A DNA stretch of 37,362 bases, taken from NCBI GenBank assembly GCA_046590575.1, contig JBKJUS010000117.1, forward strand, positions 1-37,362, given 5' to 3'. The stretch is from DATLNF01 sp046590575. GTDB taxonomy: Bacteria; Actinomycetota; Actinomycetes; BP-191. How positions within the stretch are numbered: the stretch's first letter is position 1; every line of letters starts with the position of its first letter. The position numbers and the translations under genes were made by a program. Shown here in pieces: positions 15,375-22,738 of the stretch. Under the pieces are notes generated by a model. That model searched no databases. It was not told where the DNA came from and saw only the letters and a list, made by a program, of their open reading frames with translations.

Positions 15375-16316
15375 TTACGCCGACTGGCGACGGGCCCCGC
15401 GTCCCAATGCTGCGCGGATGCGCCGGACGGTGCGCTCGGGTTCGTTGAAGACCTGCGTCCAGGTCCACCGGACCACGATGAAGCCCGCTTCTTCGAGGCG
15501 CTCCTGGCGCTGCTTCTCGGCCCACAAAAGCAAGAATTCCTCGTCCTCGGCGTACTTGATCCGCCCGTCTGCCTCCCCGACCACGCCGGCCTCCTTCCAG
15601 AGGAAGTCGACCCGTCCGATCGTGCCGCTGTCATCGCCAAGGACAACTTGCGAGCGGGGGATCGGCAGGTCGTGTTCGCGAAACATCACTCGGGAGACGC
15701 TCTCCAGTGCCGACTCTGAGAGTGGCTCGGCGAAGTCGATGACCTCGAGTGCCCGCACCCGGCCGGGCCATCGACGGCAGTCGGCCGCGATCGCTCGCAA
15801 CTCCTCCATCGTGGTGAGGCCACGGTGCAATGCGCTGTCGGCGGTGACCACCCCTGCCCGAAACGACGACGTGCGGGCGATGTCGAACACGGTGCGCGAC
15901 GGCACGGTTTGGCGTACGTCGTTGACAACGACGATGTGTGCCGGCGGGAGGGCGGAACGCAGCGCCCGGACCCCCGGTAGGGCGGCGGGCGTCTGTCCGG
16001 CCGCCGCCGGGCGGGTCACATCGAGATCCGCGTCGCGCGGGCCCAGCAGCGCGATCGAACGGAGCAGCGCCGCGGTGCGATGGCTCGCCGCAGCCGCCGG
16101 ACCCAGCCGCTGGAGTGCAGCCGACGTGTGGATTGCGAGGGAATCGATCGACGTCCCCGCTGCCGGGTTGATGTAGATGCCTGCGCGCACTGCGAGCCAT
16201 TCACCGCGTCGTAGCAAACCCTCGATCTGGCGCGAGGTGAAGCCCGCAGCGAGTGCGTCTGCCCTGGTGAAGAGAGCTCCGGACGTCGCCGCCTGCTCCC
16301 AGTCCTCGATCCGCAT
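15375..16316 (-). CDS. DUF559-type nuclease-fold protein with AbiEi-like N-terminal wHTH
   Basis: It is 313 residues. The N-terminus (about 1-50: LFTRADALAAGFTSRQIEGL, then GEWLAVRAGIYI) resembles the winged-helix domain of type IV AbiEi antitoxins. The C-terminus (about 195-305) resembles DUF559, a Vsr/PD-(D/E)XK endonuclease-like fold: Glu205 in ESALES, Asp237 in GRVDFLW, Glu248 and Asp250 in VVGEADG, then EKQRQERLEEAGF and a terminal VVRWTW strand. Acidic residues needed for metal binding are retained, so nuclease activity is plausible but unshown. No AbiEii-like toxin gene is adjacent. The gene is flanked on both sides by copies of the same palindrome. ATG start at 16316; a small hairpin (GCCCAG/CTGGGC, 16328-16344) lies in its leader. 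Confidence 0.85.
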   Translation of the reverse strand: MRIEDWEQAATSGALFTRADALAAGFTSRQIEGLLRRGEWLAVRAGIYINPAAGTSIDSLAIHTSAALQRLGPAAAASHRTAALLRSIALLGPRDADLDVTRPAAAGQTPAALPGVRALRSALPPAHIVVVNDVRQTVPSRTVFDIARTSSFRAGVVTADSALHRGLTTMEELRAIAADCRRWPGRVRALEVIDFAEPLSESALESVSRVMFREHDLPIPRSQVVLGDDSGTIGRVDFLWKEAGVVGEADGRIKYAEDEEFLLLWAEKQRQERLEEAGFIVVRWTWTQVFNEPERTVRRIRAALGRGARRQSA

Positions 16317-16395
16317 GGGTCAACCGTGCCCAGTTCCGCTGGGCGCTGCCGGCGTTGTCCACAGGCAGCTCCGTCAGCACCCCGCCAGAGAGGCT

Positions 16396-16466
16396 GACTT
16401 CACCCACTAAAACCACCGTATCGGCGCCCTCAGCGGTCAGATTCGGTGGTTTCAGTGGGTGAAGTC
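16396..16466. repeat. Long palindromic repeat, copy 2
   Basis: 23-nt arms (16396-16418 and 16444-16466) match at 22 of 23 positions, with a 25-nt loop unrelated to copy 1. The right arm shares 27 consecutive bases (from ATTCGGTGGTTTCAG through GTGAAGTCG) with copy 1. It lies upstream of both the DUF559 gene and the acyltransferase gene, which diverge, so a terminator role is unlikely here. Confidence 0.9.
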
Positions 16467-16512
16467 GAAGGGGGGAGGTGGCACCGCCATGTTTCACCGT
16501 CACCAGGGTCGG

Positions 16513-16518
16513 TAGCCT
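16513..16518 (+). promoter_or_regulatory. Leaderless -10 box of the acyltransferase gene
   Basis: TAGCCT lies exactly 6 nt before the ATG at 16525, and no Shine-Dalgarno sequence is present. This matches the leaderless pattern seen for glgP and gatC in this window. Confidence 0.55.
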
Positions 16519-16524
16519 GCGCGG

Positions 16525-17244
16525 ATGCGAAGACGGGACCCGAGGCAGGCGCGCTACCTGACGTTCGCGTCGCTGCGCTGGGTATGGCGCCAGCGGGCAT
16601 TCACTCCGTGGTACCTCGTCCGCTACTGGCGGTTCTTCGTGTGGAAGGCGCGCAACCCACACATCGTCACCGAGGGCTTCGTCTTCCTCGGCAAGGACGT
16701 CGAGCTCTATGCCCGCAAGGGCTTCGGGCGGATGGTGATCGGCCGTTGGGTGCACATCGGCAGCGGCAACGCGATCCGCTGCCACGAGGGCAACCTGCGA
16801 ATCGGCGACAAGTGCGTATTCGGCAAGGACAACACCGTCAACTGCTACCTCGACATCGAGTTCGGCGAGGCGGCGCTGGCCGCCGACTGGGTTTACATCT
16901 GCGACTTCGACCACGTCTTCAACGACATCCACGTGCCGATCAAGGACCAGGGAATCGTCAAGGAGCCGGTGCGCATCGGGCCGGACGTCTGGATCGGGCA
17001 GAAGGCCTCGGTGCTGAAAGGCGTGACCATCGGTCAGGGATCGGTCATCGCGGCTCACGCGCTGGTCAACAAGGACGTGCCGCCGTGGTCAGTTGCGGTC
17101 GGCGTGCCGGCGCGGGTCATCCGCAACCGGCTGGAGGACTACCAGGCAGCGGAACTTCAGCGCCTCGCGCACGCCGACATCGCCCGAAAGGTGGCTGCCG
17201 CTGCGCAGGACGTGGTGACCGGCAGGCGCAAGGTCGGCAGGTGA
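16525..17244 (+). CDS. Left-handed beta-helix (hexapeptide) O-acyltransferase
   Basis: It is 239 residues. After a basic/aromatic N-terminus (RWVWRQRAF, WYLVRYWRFFVWKA) come hexapeptide-repeat coils from about residue 50 to 200 (VFLGKDVELYARKG, LRIGDKCVFGKD, VRIGPDVWIGQKASVLKG, VTIGQGSVIAAHALV) and the closing VGVPARVIRNR. Asp129-His130 in CDFDHVF is the likely catalytic His region, as in NodL/maltose-acetyltransferase relatives. It should transfer an acetyl or acyl group from CoA to a sugar hydroxyl; the acceptor is unknown. It converges on the GT4 gene with an 11-bp gap. From memory a similar acyltransferase (Rv3034c) lies beside Rv3030-Rv3032 in mycobacteria, which supports a role on glucan or its lipid form. 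Confidence 0.88.
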   Translation: MRRRDPRQARYLTFASLRWVWRQRAFTPWYLVRYWRFFVWKARNPHIVTEGFVFLGKDVELYARKGFGRMVIGRWVHIGSGNAIRCHEGNLRIGDKCVFGKDNTVNCYLDIEFGEAALAADWVYICDFDHVFNDIHVPIKDQGIVKEPVRIGPDVWIGQKASVLKGVTIGQGSVIAAHALVNKDVPPWSVAVGVPARVIRNRLEDYQAAELQRLAHADIARKVAAAAQDVVTGRRKVGR

Positions 17245-17255
17245 GCGGTCCGCTC

Positions 17256-18533
17256 TCAGCCGGCGGGCGTATCCCCGGAGAGCAAGTCGCTGCGACCGTA
17301 GAGCACCCGAAGCGGGACCTTCGCCTCGGCGACGAAGCCGGCCCGCAGCGCCCTTTCCTCTCGTACGGCGACCTCGAACACTGACGCCGTACGCCGGGCG
17401 ATCGCCGTCCAGGTGTAGTCGCGTGCCAGCAGGGCGCGCGCATCGCGGACCAGCCGTTGCGCCAACACCTCGTCTCCGAGGAGCCGCGTCACGGCGTCGG
17501 CGAGCTCAGCGTGGTCGCCGGGCGCGAAGCGCAGTCCCGTGCTGTCGTGGTCGACGAACTCGCGCAGCCCGCCGGTGTCCGCGACGACCAGCGGCGTGCC
17601 GGCCGCCGCGCATTCGAGGGCCACCATGCCAAAAGGCTCGTAGATCGACGGTACGACGGCGCAGTCGGCGGCGGCCGCGAGCACAGCGAGTTCGGCCGGC
17701 TCGAGAAAGCCCATGAAGGAGACCGCGCGGGACACCCGCAGCTGCTTCGCCAGATCCTGCAGCTCGGTCTCATGCGTACCGACACCGGCGACGACAAGAC
17801 GTAGCCCCGGGTGCCGGCGCCGTAGCCGCGGGAGTGCAGCGAGGACTGTCTGGACGCCCTTCTCGTACTCCAGCCGTCCGGCGTAGAGCAGCACCGGAGC
17901 CTCGGCGGACGCGAGGTTCTGGCGCAGCGTCGCCACCGCCGTGTCGTCCGCCGACCAGTGCTCGAGGTCGATTCCATTGGGTACGACGTCGACCTTCTCG
18001 GGCGGCAGGGCGAAGAGCCGGATCACCTCGTGGCGCATGTACGACGAGCAGGTGATCACCCGACGTGCCTCGTAGGTGAGCCACCACTCGACCGAGTGGA
18101 CCGCGCGGTTGACCGGGCCGGGGAGGAAGCCCTGGTGCCGGCCCGCTTCGGTCGCATGCACCGTCGCTACGACTGGGCTGCCGGTGTGGTCCTTCAGGGT
18201 CTTCGCGGCGTGCGCGACCAGCCAGTCATGCGCGTGGATGACATCGGGCGTGAAGTCCTCGAGCACCATCAGCGCGGCACGGACGAGCCCGTGGTTGAGC
18301 GCCATCACCCAGGCGAGAAGCTCCTCGAAAGGCACCAGCGGCGGGTCCTCGCCGACGCGCACCACCCGGACCCCTTCGACGACCGAGTCGGCCGGGGCGT
18401 CTGGGTGGTCGCGGCTCACGACGACGACGTCGTGCCCGGCGCAGACCAGCGCCGTCGCGAGGGCGTGCACATGCCGGCCGAGCCCACCTACCACGCGCGG
18501 CGGGTACTCCCAGGACAGCATCAGGACATTCAT
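17256..18533 (-). CDS. GT4 glycosyltransferase, Rv3032-like alpha-glucan glucosyltransferase
   Basis: It is 425 residues, GT-B fold. N-terminal acceptor domain begins MNVLMLSWEYPPRVVGGLGR (glycogen-synthase-like GGLGRHV at 16-22), with HAHDWL (100-105). C-terminal donor domain has YAGRLEYEKG (217-226) and the E-x7-E motif YEPFGMVALE (Glu299, Glu307). The mycobacterial homologue Rv3032 (about 414 residues, from memory) elongates alpha-1,4-glucan in MGLP and contributes to glycogen; the domain layout and neighbours agree. A nucleotide-glucose donor is expected. The ATG at 18533 shares one base with the GH57 stop (TGATG), so the two are coupled. The extended upstream reading in frame is inside the GH57 gene and is rejected. 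Confidence 0.88.
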   Translation of the reverse strand: MNVLMLSWEYPPRVVGGLGRHVHALATALVCAGHDVVVVSRDHPDAPADSVVEGVRVVRVGEDPPLVPFEELLAWVMALNHGLVRAALMVLEDFTPDVIHAHDWLVAHAAKTLKDHTGSPVVATVHATEAGRHQGFLPGPVNRAVHSVEWWLTYEARRVITCSSYMRHEVIRLFALPPEKVDVVPNGIDLEHWSADDTAVATLRQNLASAEAPVLLYAGRLEYEKGVQTVLAALPRLRRRHPGLRLVVAGVGTHETELQDLAKQLRVSRAVSFMGFLEPAELAVLAAAADCAVVPSIYEPFGMVALECAAAGTPLVVADTGGLREFVDHDSTGLRFAPGDHAELADAVTRLLGDEVLAQRLVRDARALLARDYTWTAIARRTASVFEVAVREERALRAGFVAEAKVPLRVLYGRSDLLSGDTPAG

Positions 18534-20083
18534 CAGGGGCCGATCGTCGCATCCCGGCGGGCGAGGCGCCGCGCGTCGAGATGACCGAACGGCCCGTCGA
18601 CGGAGCGCCATCGCGCGGCAACCCGATCAGCCGCCTCGTCACGTCGCGCGGCCAGCAGGTCGGCGAGCTCGGTGAACCGCGCCAGATGCGTGGAGTGCCG
18701 GGCCCGTGCGTAGGACGCCGCGCTGTCCTTGGTGACCATGAACGCCCAGTCGCTCGAGGTCAGCAGGAAGGCTTCCCGCGCAAGCTGGTCGAGAGCGGGG
18801 ATCCGCTGCCCCGGTCGCGCAGCCACCGTCTTGTCGACGATGTCGAGCAGCCGGTGCTGCGCCTCCTGAGACTCCTCGACGAGGTCACGCACTGCCGCGC
18901 CGTCCCACACCCGCCAGTCCTTGCCGGAGCCCCACGAGCCTGACTGCAGGCAGACCGGTCCAGCCACGTGCCCCGAGTCGATCGCGGTAGCCAGCGTCGT
19001 CAGCTGGATCCCTGCCTCGGGTAGCAGGCGGAGCACCGCTGCCAGCCAGTCCGGACCCTCCAGCCACCAGTGACCGAAGAGCTCGGTGTCGTAGCCGACG
19101 ACGACCAGCCCGGGCCGGCCGCGGCGCGCGGCGACCTCGACGAGCCGACGACGTACGACGTCGACGAAGTCCACCGCATCTACCTGCGCAGCACGCTGCG
19201 CCCGGTCGGCTTCGTAGGGCTTCTTCTCATGGTCGGCGACCCGCTTGCCGGTGACGCGGAACGGTCGGATGCCGGTCGGGTGGTCGTAGTGGTGGAAGTC
19301 GCGGTACCACCGCCCTCCGGGGTAGCCCGACCGAGGTGACCAGACGCGGTAGGTGACCTCGAGGTCCCGGCCGAAGGCGACCACCTCGGTGTCGCCGACG
19401 CGCCACCCGGCACCGGTCGCCAGCGGGTCGTCACGCACCGAGCCGAGCAATGTCGGCCCGTCGACCAGGAAGTGACCGACGCCCGCATCGGCGTACGACG
19501 ACTCGAGGCCGGGCCGGTAGCCGCACTCGGGCGCCCAGACGCCTCGCGGCCGCTGACCGAGCCGCAGCGTCTGGTCGTCCAAGCCGACGCCGAGCTGGGC
19601 GTCGACAAGAAGCCGGTCGACGAGGAGCGGCTGGAACGGATGCGTGGCCGGTCCGCCAAGCAGCTCGATCACCCCGCTGTCGGCCAGCCTGCGGAGCACC
19701 GGAGAGCCGCCGTAGAGCCAGTGCTGCTCGAAGCTCTCCAGGGCTCGAGTGGCGCGCCGATGCTCACCAGCTGCGACGTCGGGGAAACGCCCCGACGCGG
19801 CGAGCTCGACGGCGCGGGTCTGCCAGTAGCCGAGCCAGGTGTGCTGCGCACGCAGCACGTAGGGATCGTCGAGCATCGCGTGCAGGACCGGTGTGACTCC
19901 CAGCGTCAACACGTCACGCCGGCCCTCGTCGGCGAGGCGGCCGAGCAGGTCGAAAAGCGGCAGATAGGACGATGACCAGGCTTGGTGCAGCCACTCCTCG
20001 CCGACCGGCCAGGTCCCGGCGTGCGTCAGCCAAGGCAGATGCGTGTGGAGCACCACACAGCAGGAGCCGACCGGTTCGCTCAC
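18533..20083 (-). CDS. GH57 1,4-alpha-glucan branching enzyme, Rv3031-like
   Basis: It is 516 residues (Rv3031 is about 526, from memory). GH57 conserved regions in order: HTHLPW (13-18), the Glu186 nucleophile in WAPECGYRPG, Asp332 acid/base in GYDTELFGHWW, and SSDWAFMVTKDSAASYA (443-459) with a C-terminal helical DUF1957-like domain. These match the Thermococcus-type branching enzyme, so it should form alpha-1,6 branches. The window therefore encodes two unrelated branching enzymes (GH13 GlgB and this one), implying two separate glucan products. GTG start at 20083 overlaps the methyltransferase stop as GTGA; the 128-residue upstream reading is a shadow of the methyltransferase gene. Confidence 0.92.
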   Translation of the reverse strand: MSEPVGSCCVVLHTHLPWLTHAGTWPVGEEWLHQAWSSSYLPLFDLLGRLADEGRRDVLTLGVTPVLHAMLDDPYVLRAQHTWLGYWQTRAVELAASGRFPDVAAGEHRRATRALESFEQHWLYGGSPVLRRLADSGVIELLGGPATHPFQPLLVDRLLVDAQLGVGLDDQTLRLGQRPRGVWAPECGYRPGLESSYADAGVGHFLVDGPTLLGSVRDDPLATGAGWRVGDTEVVAFGRDLEVTYRVWSPRSGYPGGRWYRDFHHYDHPTGIRPFRVTGKRVADHEKKPYEADRAQRAAQVDAVDFVDVVRRRLVEVAARRGRPGLVVVGYDTELFGHWWLEGPDWLAAVLRLLPEAGIQLTTLATAIDSGHVAGPVCLQSGSWGSGKDWRVWDGAAVRDLVEESQEAQHRLLDIVDKTVAARPGQRIPALDQLAREAFLLTSSDWAFMVTKDSAASYARARHSTHLARFTELADLLAARRDEAADRVAARWRSVDGPFGHLDARRLARRDATIGP

Positions 20084-20835
20084 GATGCGCGCGTCGGCGC
20101 ACGTCGTACGCCGACGACCACGAGGTCGAGGGCTGTGTCGACAGCGTGCGCTGAGAGGTCGAAGTCGGCCGCGGTGACCGACTTCACGATCGACCGGAGC
20201 CGGCTCGGCCAGGTGTCCGGCGCTGTCGCGAGCTGGGCTTCGACGAGCGAGCCGTGACGTCTCTCCCAGCGCCGCAGCCGGGGCCCGTGGGAGACCCCGA
20301 GCATCCGTGCGACGTCGAAGTGCGGAGCGACCAGGGTGAGCAACTCGTCCGCGGAGAGCTCCCGGGTGTGGAACGGGTTGACCGGCACCGCCAGCCCGGG
20401 GGAGAAGGTGAAGCGGTTGGGGGTCGTGAGCACCAGCGTGCCGGCCGGGCGCAGCACCCGCGCGCACTCGGCGACGAAGCGCGGCTGGTCCGGCAGGTGT
20501 TCGACCACCTGCGAGCTGACCACCGCCTCGACCGCACCGTCCGCGAGCGGGAGCCGGTGCAGATCGGCGCGGATAACGTCGACGATCGGGTAACGCTCAG
20601 CGGCGTGCGCGGCCGCCTCGGGCGCAAGGTCCGTGCCGATGACACGACCGGCGCCAAGGCGATGGAGCAGCGCTGCGCCATAACCTTCGCCGCAGCCCGC
20701 GTCCACCACGATCGCGCCGCGGCAGAACGGCGCGATCGCCAGGTAGGCCGCCTCGTGTCTCCGGTACCAGTAGTTCTCGGCGTCGATGCCGGGCAGGGTT
20801 CGCTCGCCGGTCAGGGTGAGCGCGGGAGCGGGCAC
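20080..20835 (-). CDS. Class I SAM-dependent methyltransferase, Rv3030-like
   Basis: It is 251 residues. Motif I VVDAGCGEGYGA (43-54), TDLAPEA, then SSQVVEHLPD (motif IV) and ECARVLRPAGTLVLTTPN (motifs V/VI). It is first in the three-gene overlapping unit MT-GH57-GT4, the same order as mycobacterial Rv3030-Rv3031-Rv3032, where the first gene is the presumed glucan O-methyltransferase. The acceptor is inferred only from this context. The GTG start at 20835 lies exactly 7 nt after TACCGT, so a leaderless mRNA is likely. It diverges from etfB. Confidence 0.85.
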   Translation of the reverse strand: MPAPALTLTGERTLPGIDAENYWYRRHEAAYLAIAPFCRGAIVVDAGCGEGYGAALLHRLGAGRVIGTDLAPEAAAHAAERYPIVDVIRADLHRLPLADGAVEAVVSSQVVEHLPDQPRFVAECARVLRPAGTLVLTTPNRFTFSPGLAVPVNPFHTRELSADELLTLVAPHFDVARMLGVSHGPRLRRWERRHGSLVEAQLATAPDTWPSRLRSIVKSVTAADFDLSAHAVDTALDLVVVGVRRAPTRAS

Positions 20836-20842
20836 GACCAGG

Positions 20843-20848
20843 ACGGTA
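20843..20848 (-). promoter_or_regulatory. Leaderless -10 box of the MT-GH57-GT4 unit
   Basis: TACCGT on the minus strand, 7 nt before the GTG start at 20835. No ribosome-binding site is visible, consistent with a leaderless transcript. Confidence 0.5.
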
Positions 20849-20857
20849 GCTCTTGAT

Positions 20858-20886
20858 TTGACCCGCTAACAAATGCAAGCAACGCT
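20858..20886 (+). promoter_or_regulatory. Weak promoter candidate for etfB-etfA
   Basis: TTGACC (20858-20863) and AACGCT (20881-20886) are separated by 17 nt. The -35 is good but the -10 is imperfect (A for the first T). It would leave a leader of about 38 nt ending in GAAAGGTCGCGACAGGC before the ATG. Confidence 0.3.
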
Positions 20887-20930
20887 GTCCGTACGCCGCT
20901 GCAGTCCTCCCCCGAAAGGTCGCGACAGGC

Positions 20931-21710
20931 ATGAACATCGTCGTCTGCGTGAAGCAGGTGCCCGACACGTGGGCTGAGAAGAAGCTCGACCCGTCGGACA
21001 AGACCCTCGACCGCGCGTCGGTCGACGGGGTCATGAACGAGATCGACGAGTACGCCGTCGAGGAGGCGCTGCGCCTCAAAGAGGCGCACGGCGGTGAGGT
21101 GACAATCCTCACCATGGGTCCGGCCAAGGCCGTCGAGACCATTCGCAAGGCGCTGTCGATGGGTGCGGACAAGGCGGTTCACCTCACCGACGAGGCGCTG
21201 CACGGTTCGTGCGCCGTACAGACCTCCTACGCGTTGGCGCAGGCGCTCGGCACCCTGGAGTACGACCTCGTCCTCACCGGCTCGGAGGCGACGGACTCGC
21301 GCAACTCGGTGATGCCGGCATTGCTCGCCGAGCGTCTCGGCCTGCCGCAGATGTCGCTGGCCAAGAAGGTCGAGGTCGACGGCACCACGCTGCGCGTGCA
21401 CCGGCAGACCGAGAACGGCTACGACGTCCTCGAGTCGTCGATGCCCGCTGTGGTGAGCGTGGTCGAGAAGATCAACGAGCCTCGTTACCCGTCCTTCAAG
21501 GGGATCATGGCGGCGAAGTCCAAGCCGCTGACCACGCTGACGATCGCCGACGCCGGCATTGCCGCAGACCAGGTCGGGCTTGCGAACGCCACCAGCCGCG
21601 TGGCGGATTTCGCGGCCCGTCCGCCGAGGACCGCCGGCACCGTGATCAAGGATGAGGGCGACGGCGCGCAGAAACTGGCCGAGTTCCTCCAGTCGCAGAA
21701 GTTCATCTAG
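20931..21710 (+). CDS. etfB: Electron transfer flavoprotein, beta subunit
   Basis: It is 259 residues. Starts MNIVVCVKQVPDT, with VMNEIDEYAVEEALRLKE (34-51) and the AMP-binding/ETF-beta signature region LTGSEATDSRNSVMPALLAERLGLP, and the docking loop VEKINEPRYPSFKGIMAAK. It pairs with EtfA to carry electrons from acyl-CoA dehydrogenases to the respiratory chain via ETF:quinone oxidoreductase. ATG start; the upstream sequence has AAAGG and ACAGGC, only moderate ribosome-binding sites. The etfA gene follows 10 nt later. The divergent arrangement with the MT-GH57-GT4 unit is the same as for fixA/Rv3030 in mycobacteria (from memory). Confidence 0.96.
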   Translation: MNIVVCVKQVPDTWAEKKLDPSDKTLDRASVDGVMNEIDEYAVEEALRLKEAHGGEVTILTMGPAKAVETIRKALSMGADKAVHLTDEALHGSCAVQTSYALAQALGTLEYDLVLTGSEATDSRNSVMPALLAERLGLPQMSLAKKVEVDGTTLRVHRQTENGYDVLESSMPAVVSVVEKINEPRYPSFKGIMAAKSKPLTTLTIADAGIAADQVGLANATSRVADFAARPPRTAGTVIKDEGDGAQKLAEFLQSQKFI

Positions 21711-21720
21711 GAGCCCAGAT

Positions 21721-22680
21721 ATGGCAGAGATCCTCGTCCTCGTCGAGCACGCTGACGGGATGACCAAGAAGGTCACCCTCGAGATGCTCACGAAGGCTCG
21801 TCAGCTCGGTGAGCCCAGCGCTGTCTTCGTCGGCGCTGCGGGCCAGGCCGGCGCGGTGACCGCCAAGCTCGGCGAGTATGGCGCGCAGAAGGTCTACGTC
21901 ACTGAAGGCGAAGACTTCGTCAACCACCAGACCGCTCCCGTTGCTGCTGTGCTGGCGAAGATCGTCGCCGACGTCGCGCCGGCGGCCGTCTTCATTGCCT
22001 CGTCTCCCGGCGGCAAGGAGGTCGCTGCGCGACTCGCGGTCAAGATCGGCTCCGGGCTGCTGCCCGACGCCGTCGATGTCGGCGAGGGCTTCGTGGCCAC
22101 GCAGAACGCCTTCGGCGGGGCGACCGTAGTGCAGTCGACGGTGTCGGCAGGTACGCCGATCATCTGCCTGCGTCCCAACAGCACTCCACCCGAGGCCGCA
22201 CCCGCCACGCCGGTGACGGTTCCCGTCGAGGTGGCCCTCTCGGACTCGGACAAGGCAGCTCGGATCGTGGAGCGCGTGGTGGAGGCCAAGGGTGGGCGAC
22301 CGGAGCTCACGGACGCGGCGATCGTCGTATCCGGTGGTCGCGGGCTCGGTGCCGCCGAGAAGTTCTCGGTGGTCGAGGAGCTTGCAGATGCACTCGGTGC
22401 CGCTGTCGGCGCGTCACGGGCCGCTACCGATGCCGGCTGGTACCCCCACCAGAACCAGGTGGGTCAGACCGGCAAGACCGTCTCACCTCAGCTCTATGTC
22501 GCGATCGGGATCTCCGGCGCGATCCAGCACCGGGCGGGCATGCAGACCTCGAAGACCATCGTGGTGGTCAACAAGGACCCCGACGCGCCGATCTTCGCTC
22601 TCGCCGACTTCGGCGTCGTCGGTGACCTGCACACCGTGGTCCCGGCGTTGACCGCGGAGATCGTCAAGCGCAAGGGCTGA
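21721..22680 (+). CDS. etfA: Electron transfer flavoprotein, alpha subunit
   Basis: It is 319 residues. N-terminal ETF domain (MAEILVLVEHADG), then the C-terminal FAD domain with SGGRGLG (227-233), GASRAATDAGW, HQNQVGQTGKTVSPQLYVA, GISGAIQHRAGM and VVNKDPDAPIFALADFG, all FAD-binding segments of EtfA. Forms a heterodimer with EtfB. The ATG at 21721 is preceded by AGGAG 7 nt upstream, and this site overlaps the etfB TAG stop. Longer readings upstream are shadows of etfB. The only downstream signal is a TAGAGT box for the next gene. Confidence 0.96.
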   Translation: MAEILVLVEHADGMTKKVTLEMLTKARQLGEPSAVFVGAAGQAGAVTAKLGEYGAQKVYVTEGEDFVNHQTAPVAAVLAKIVADVAPAAVFIASSPGGKEVAARLAVKIGSGLLPDAVDVGEGFVATQNAFGGATVVQSTVSAGTPIICLRPNSTPPEAAPATPVTVPVEVALSDSDKAARIVERVVEAKGGRPELTDAAIVVSGGRGLGAAEKFSVVEELADALGAAVGASRAATDAGWYPHQNQVGQTGKTVSPQLYVAIGISGAIQHRAGMQTSKTIVVVNKDPDAPIFALADFGVVGDLHTVVPALTAEIVKRKG

Positions 22681-22693
22681 CCGGCGCACCGTT

Positions 22694-22699
22694 TAGAGT
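22694..22699 (+). promoter_or_regulatory. Putative -10 box upstream of the PaaK-like gene
   Basis: TAGAGT in the 58-nt gap after etfA. A start about 7 nt later would give a leader of about 30 nt with GAGGGG 5 nt before the ATG at 22739. No clear -35 box. Confidence 0.45.
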
Positions 22700-22738
22700 C
22701 CGCTCCACCGACGTGACGATCTTTTGCGAGGGGACTTG

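Noticed and set aside
15375..16316. A type IV AbiE toxin-antitoxin pair
   Set aside because: Only the AbiEi-like N-terminal domain is present, fused to DUF559. No AbiEii nucleotidyltransferase gene lies on either side.
20084..20467. Extended N-terminus of the GH57 protein
   Set aside because: It overlaps the methyltransferase gene in another frame, lacks GH57 similarity, and the GTG at 20083 shows the typical GTGA overlap.
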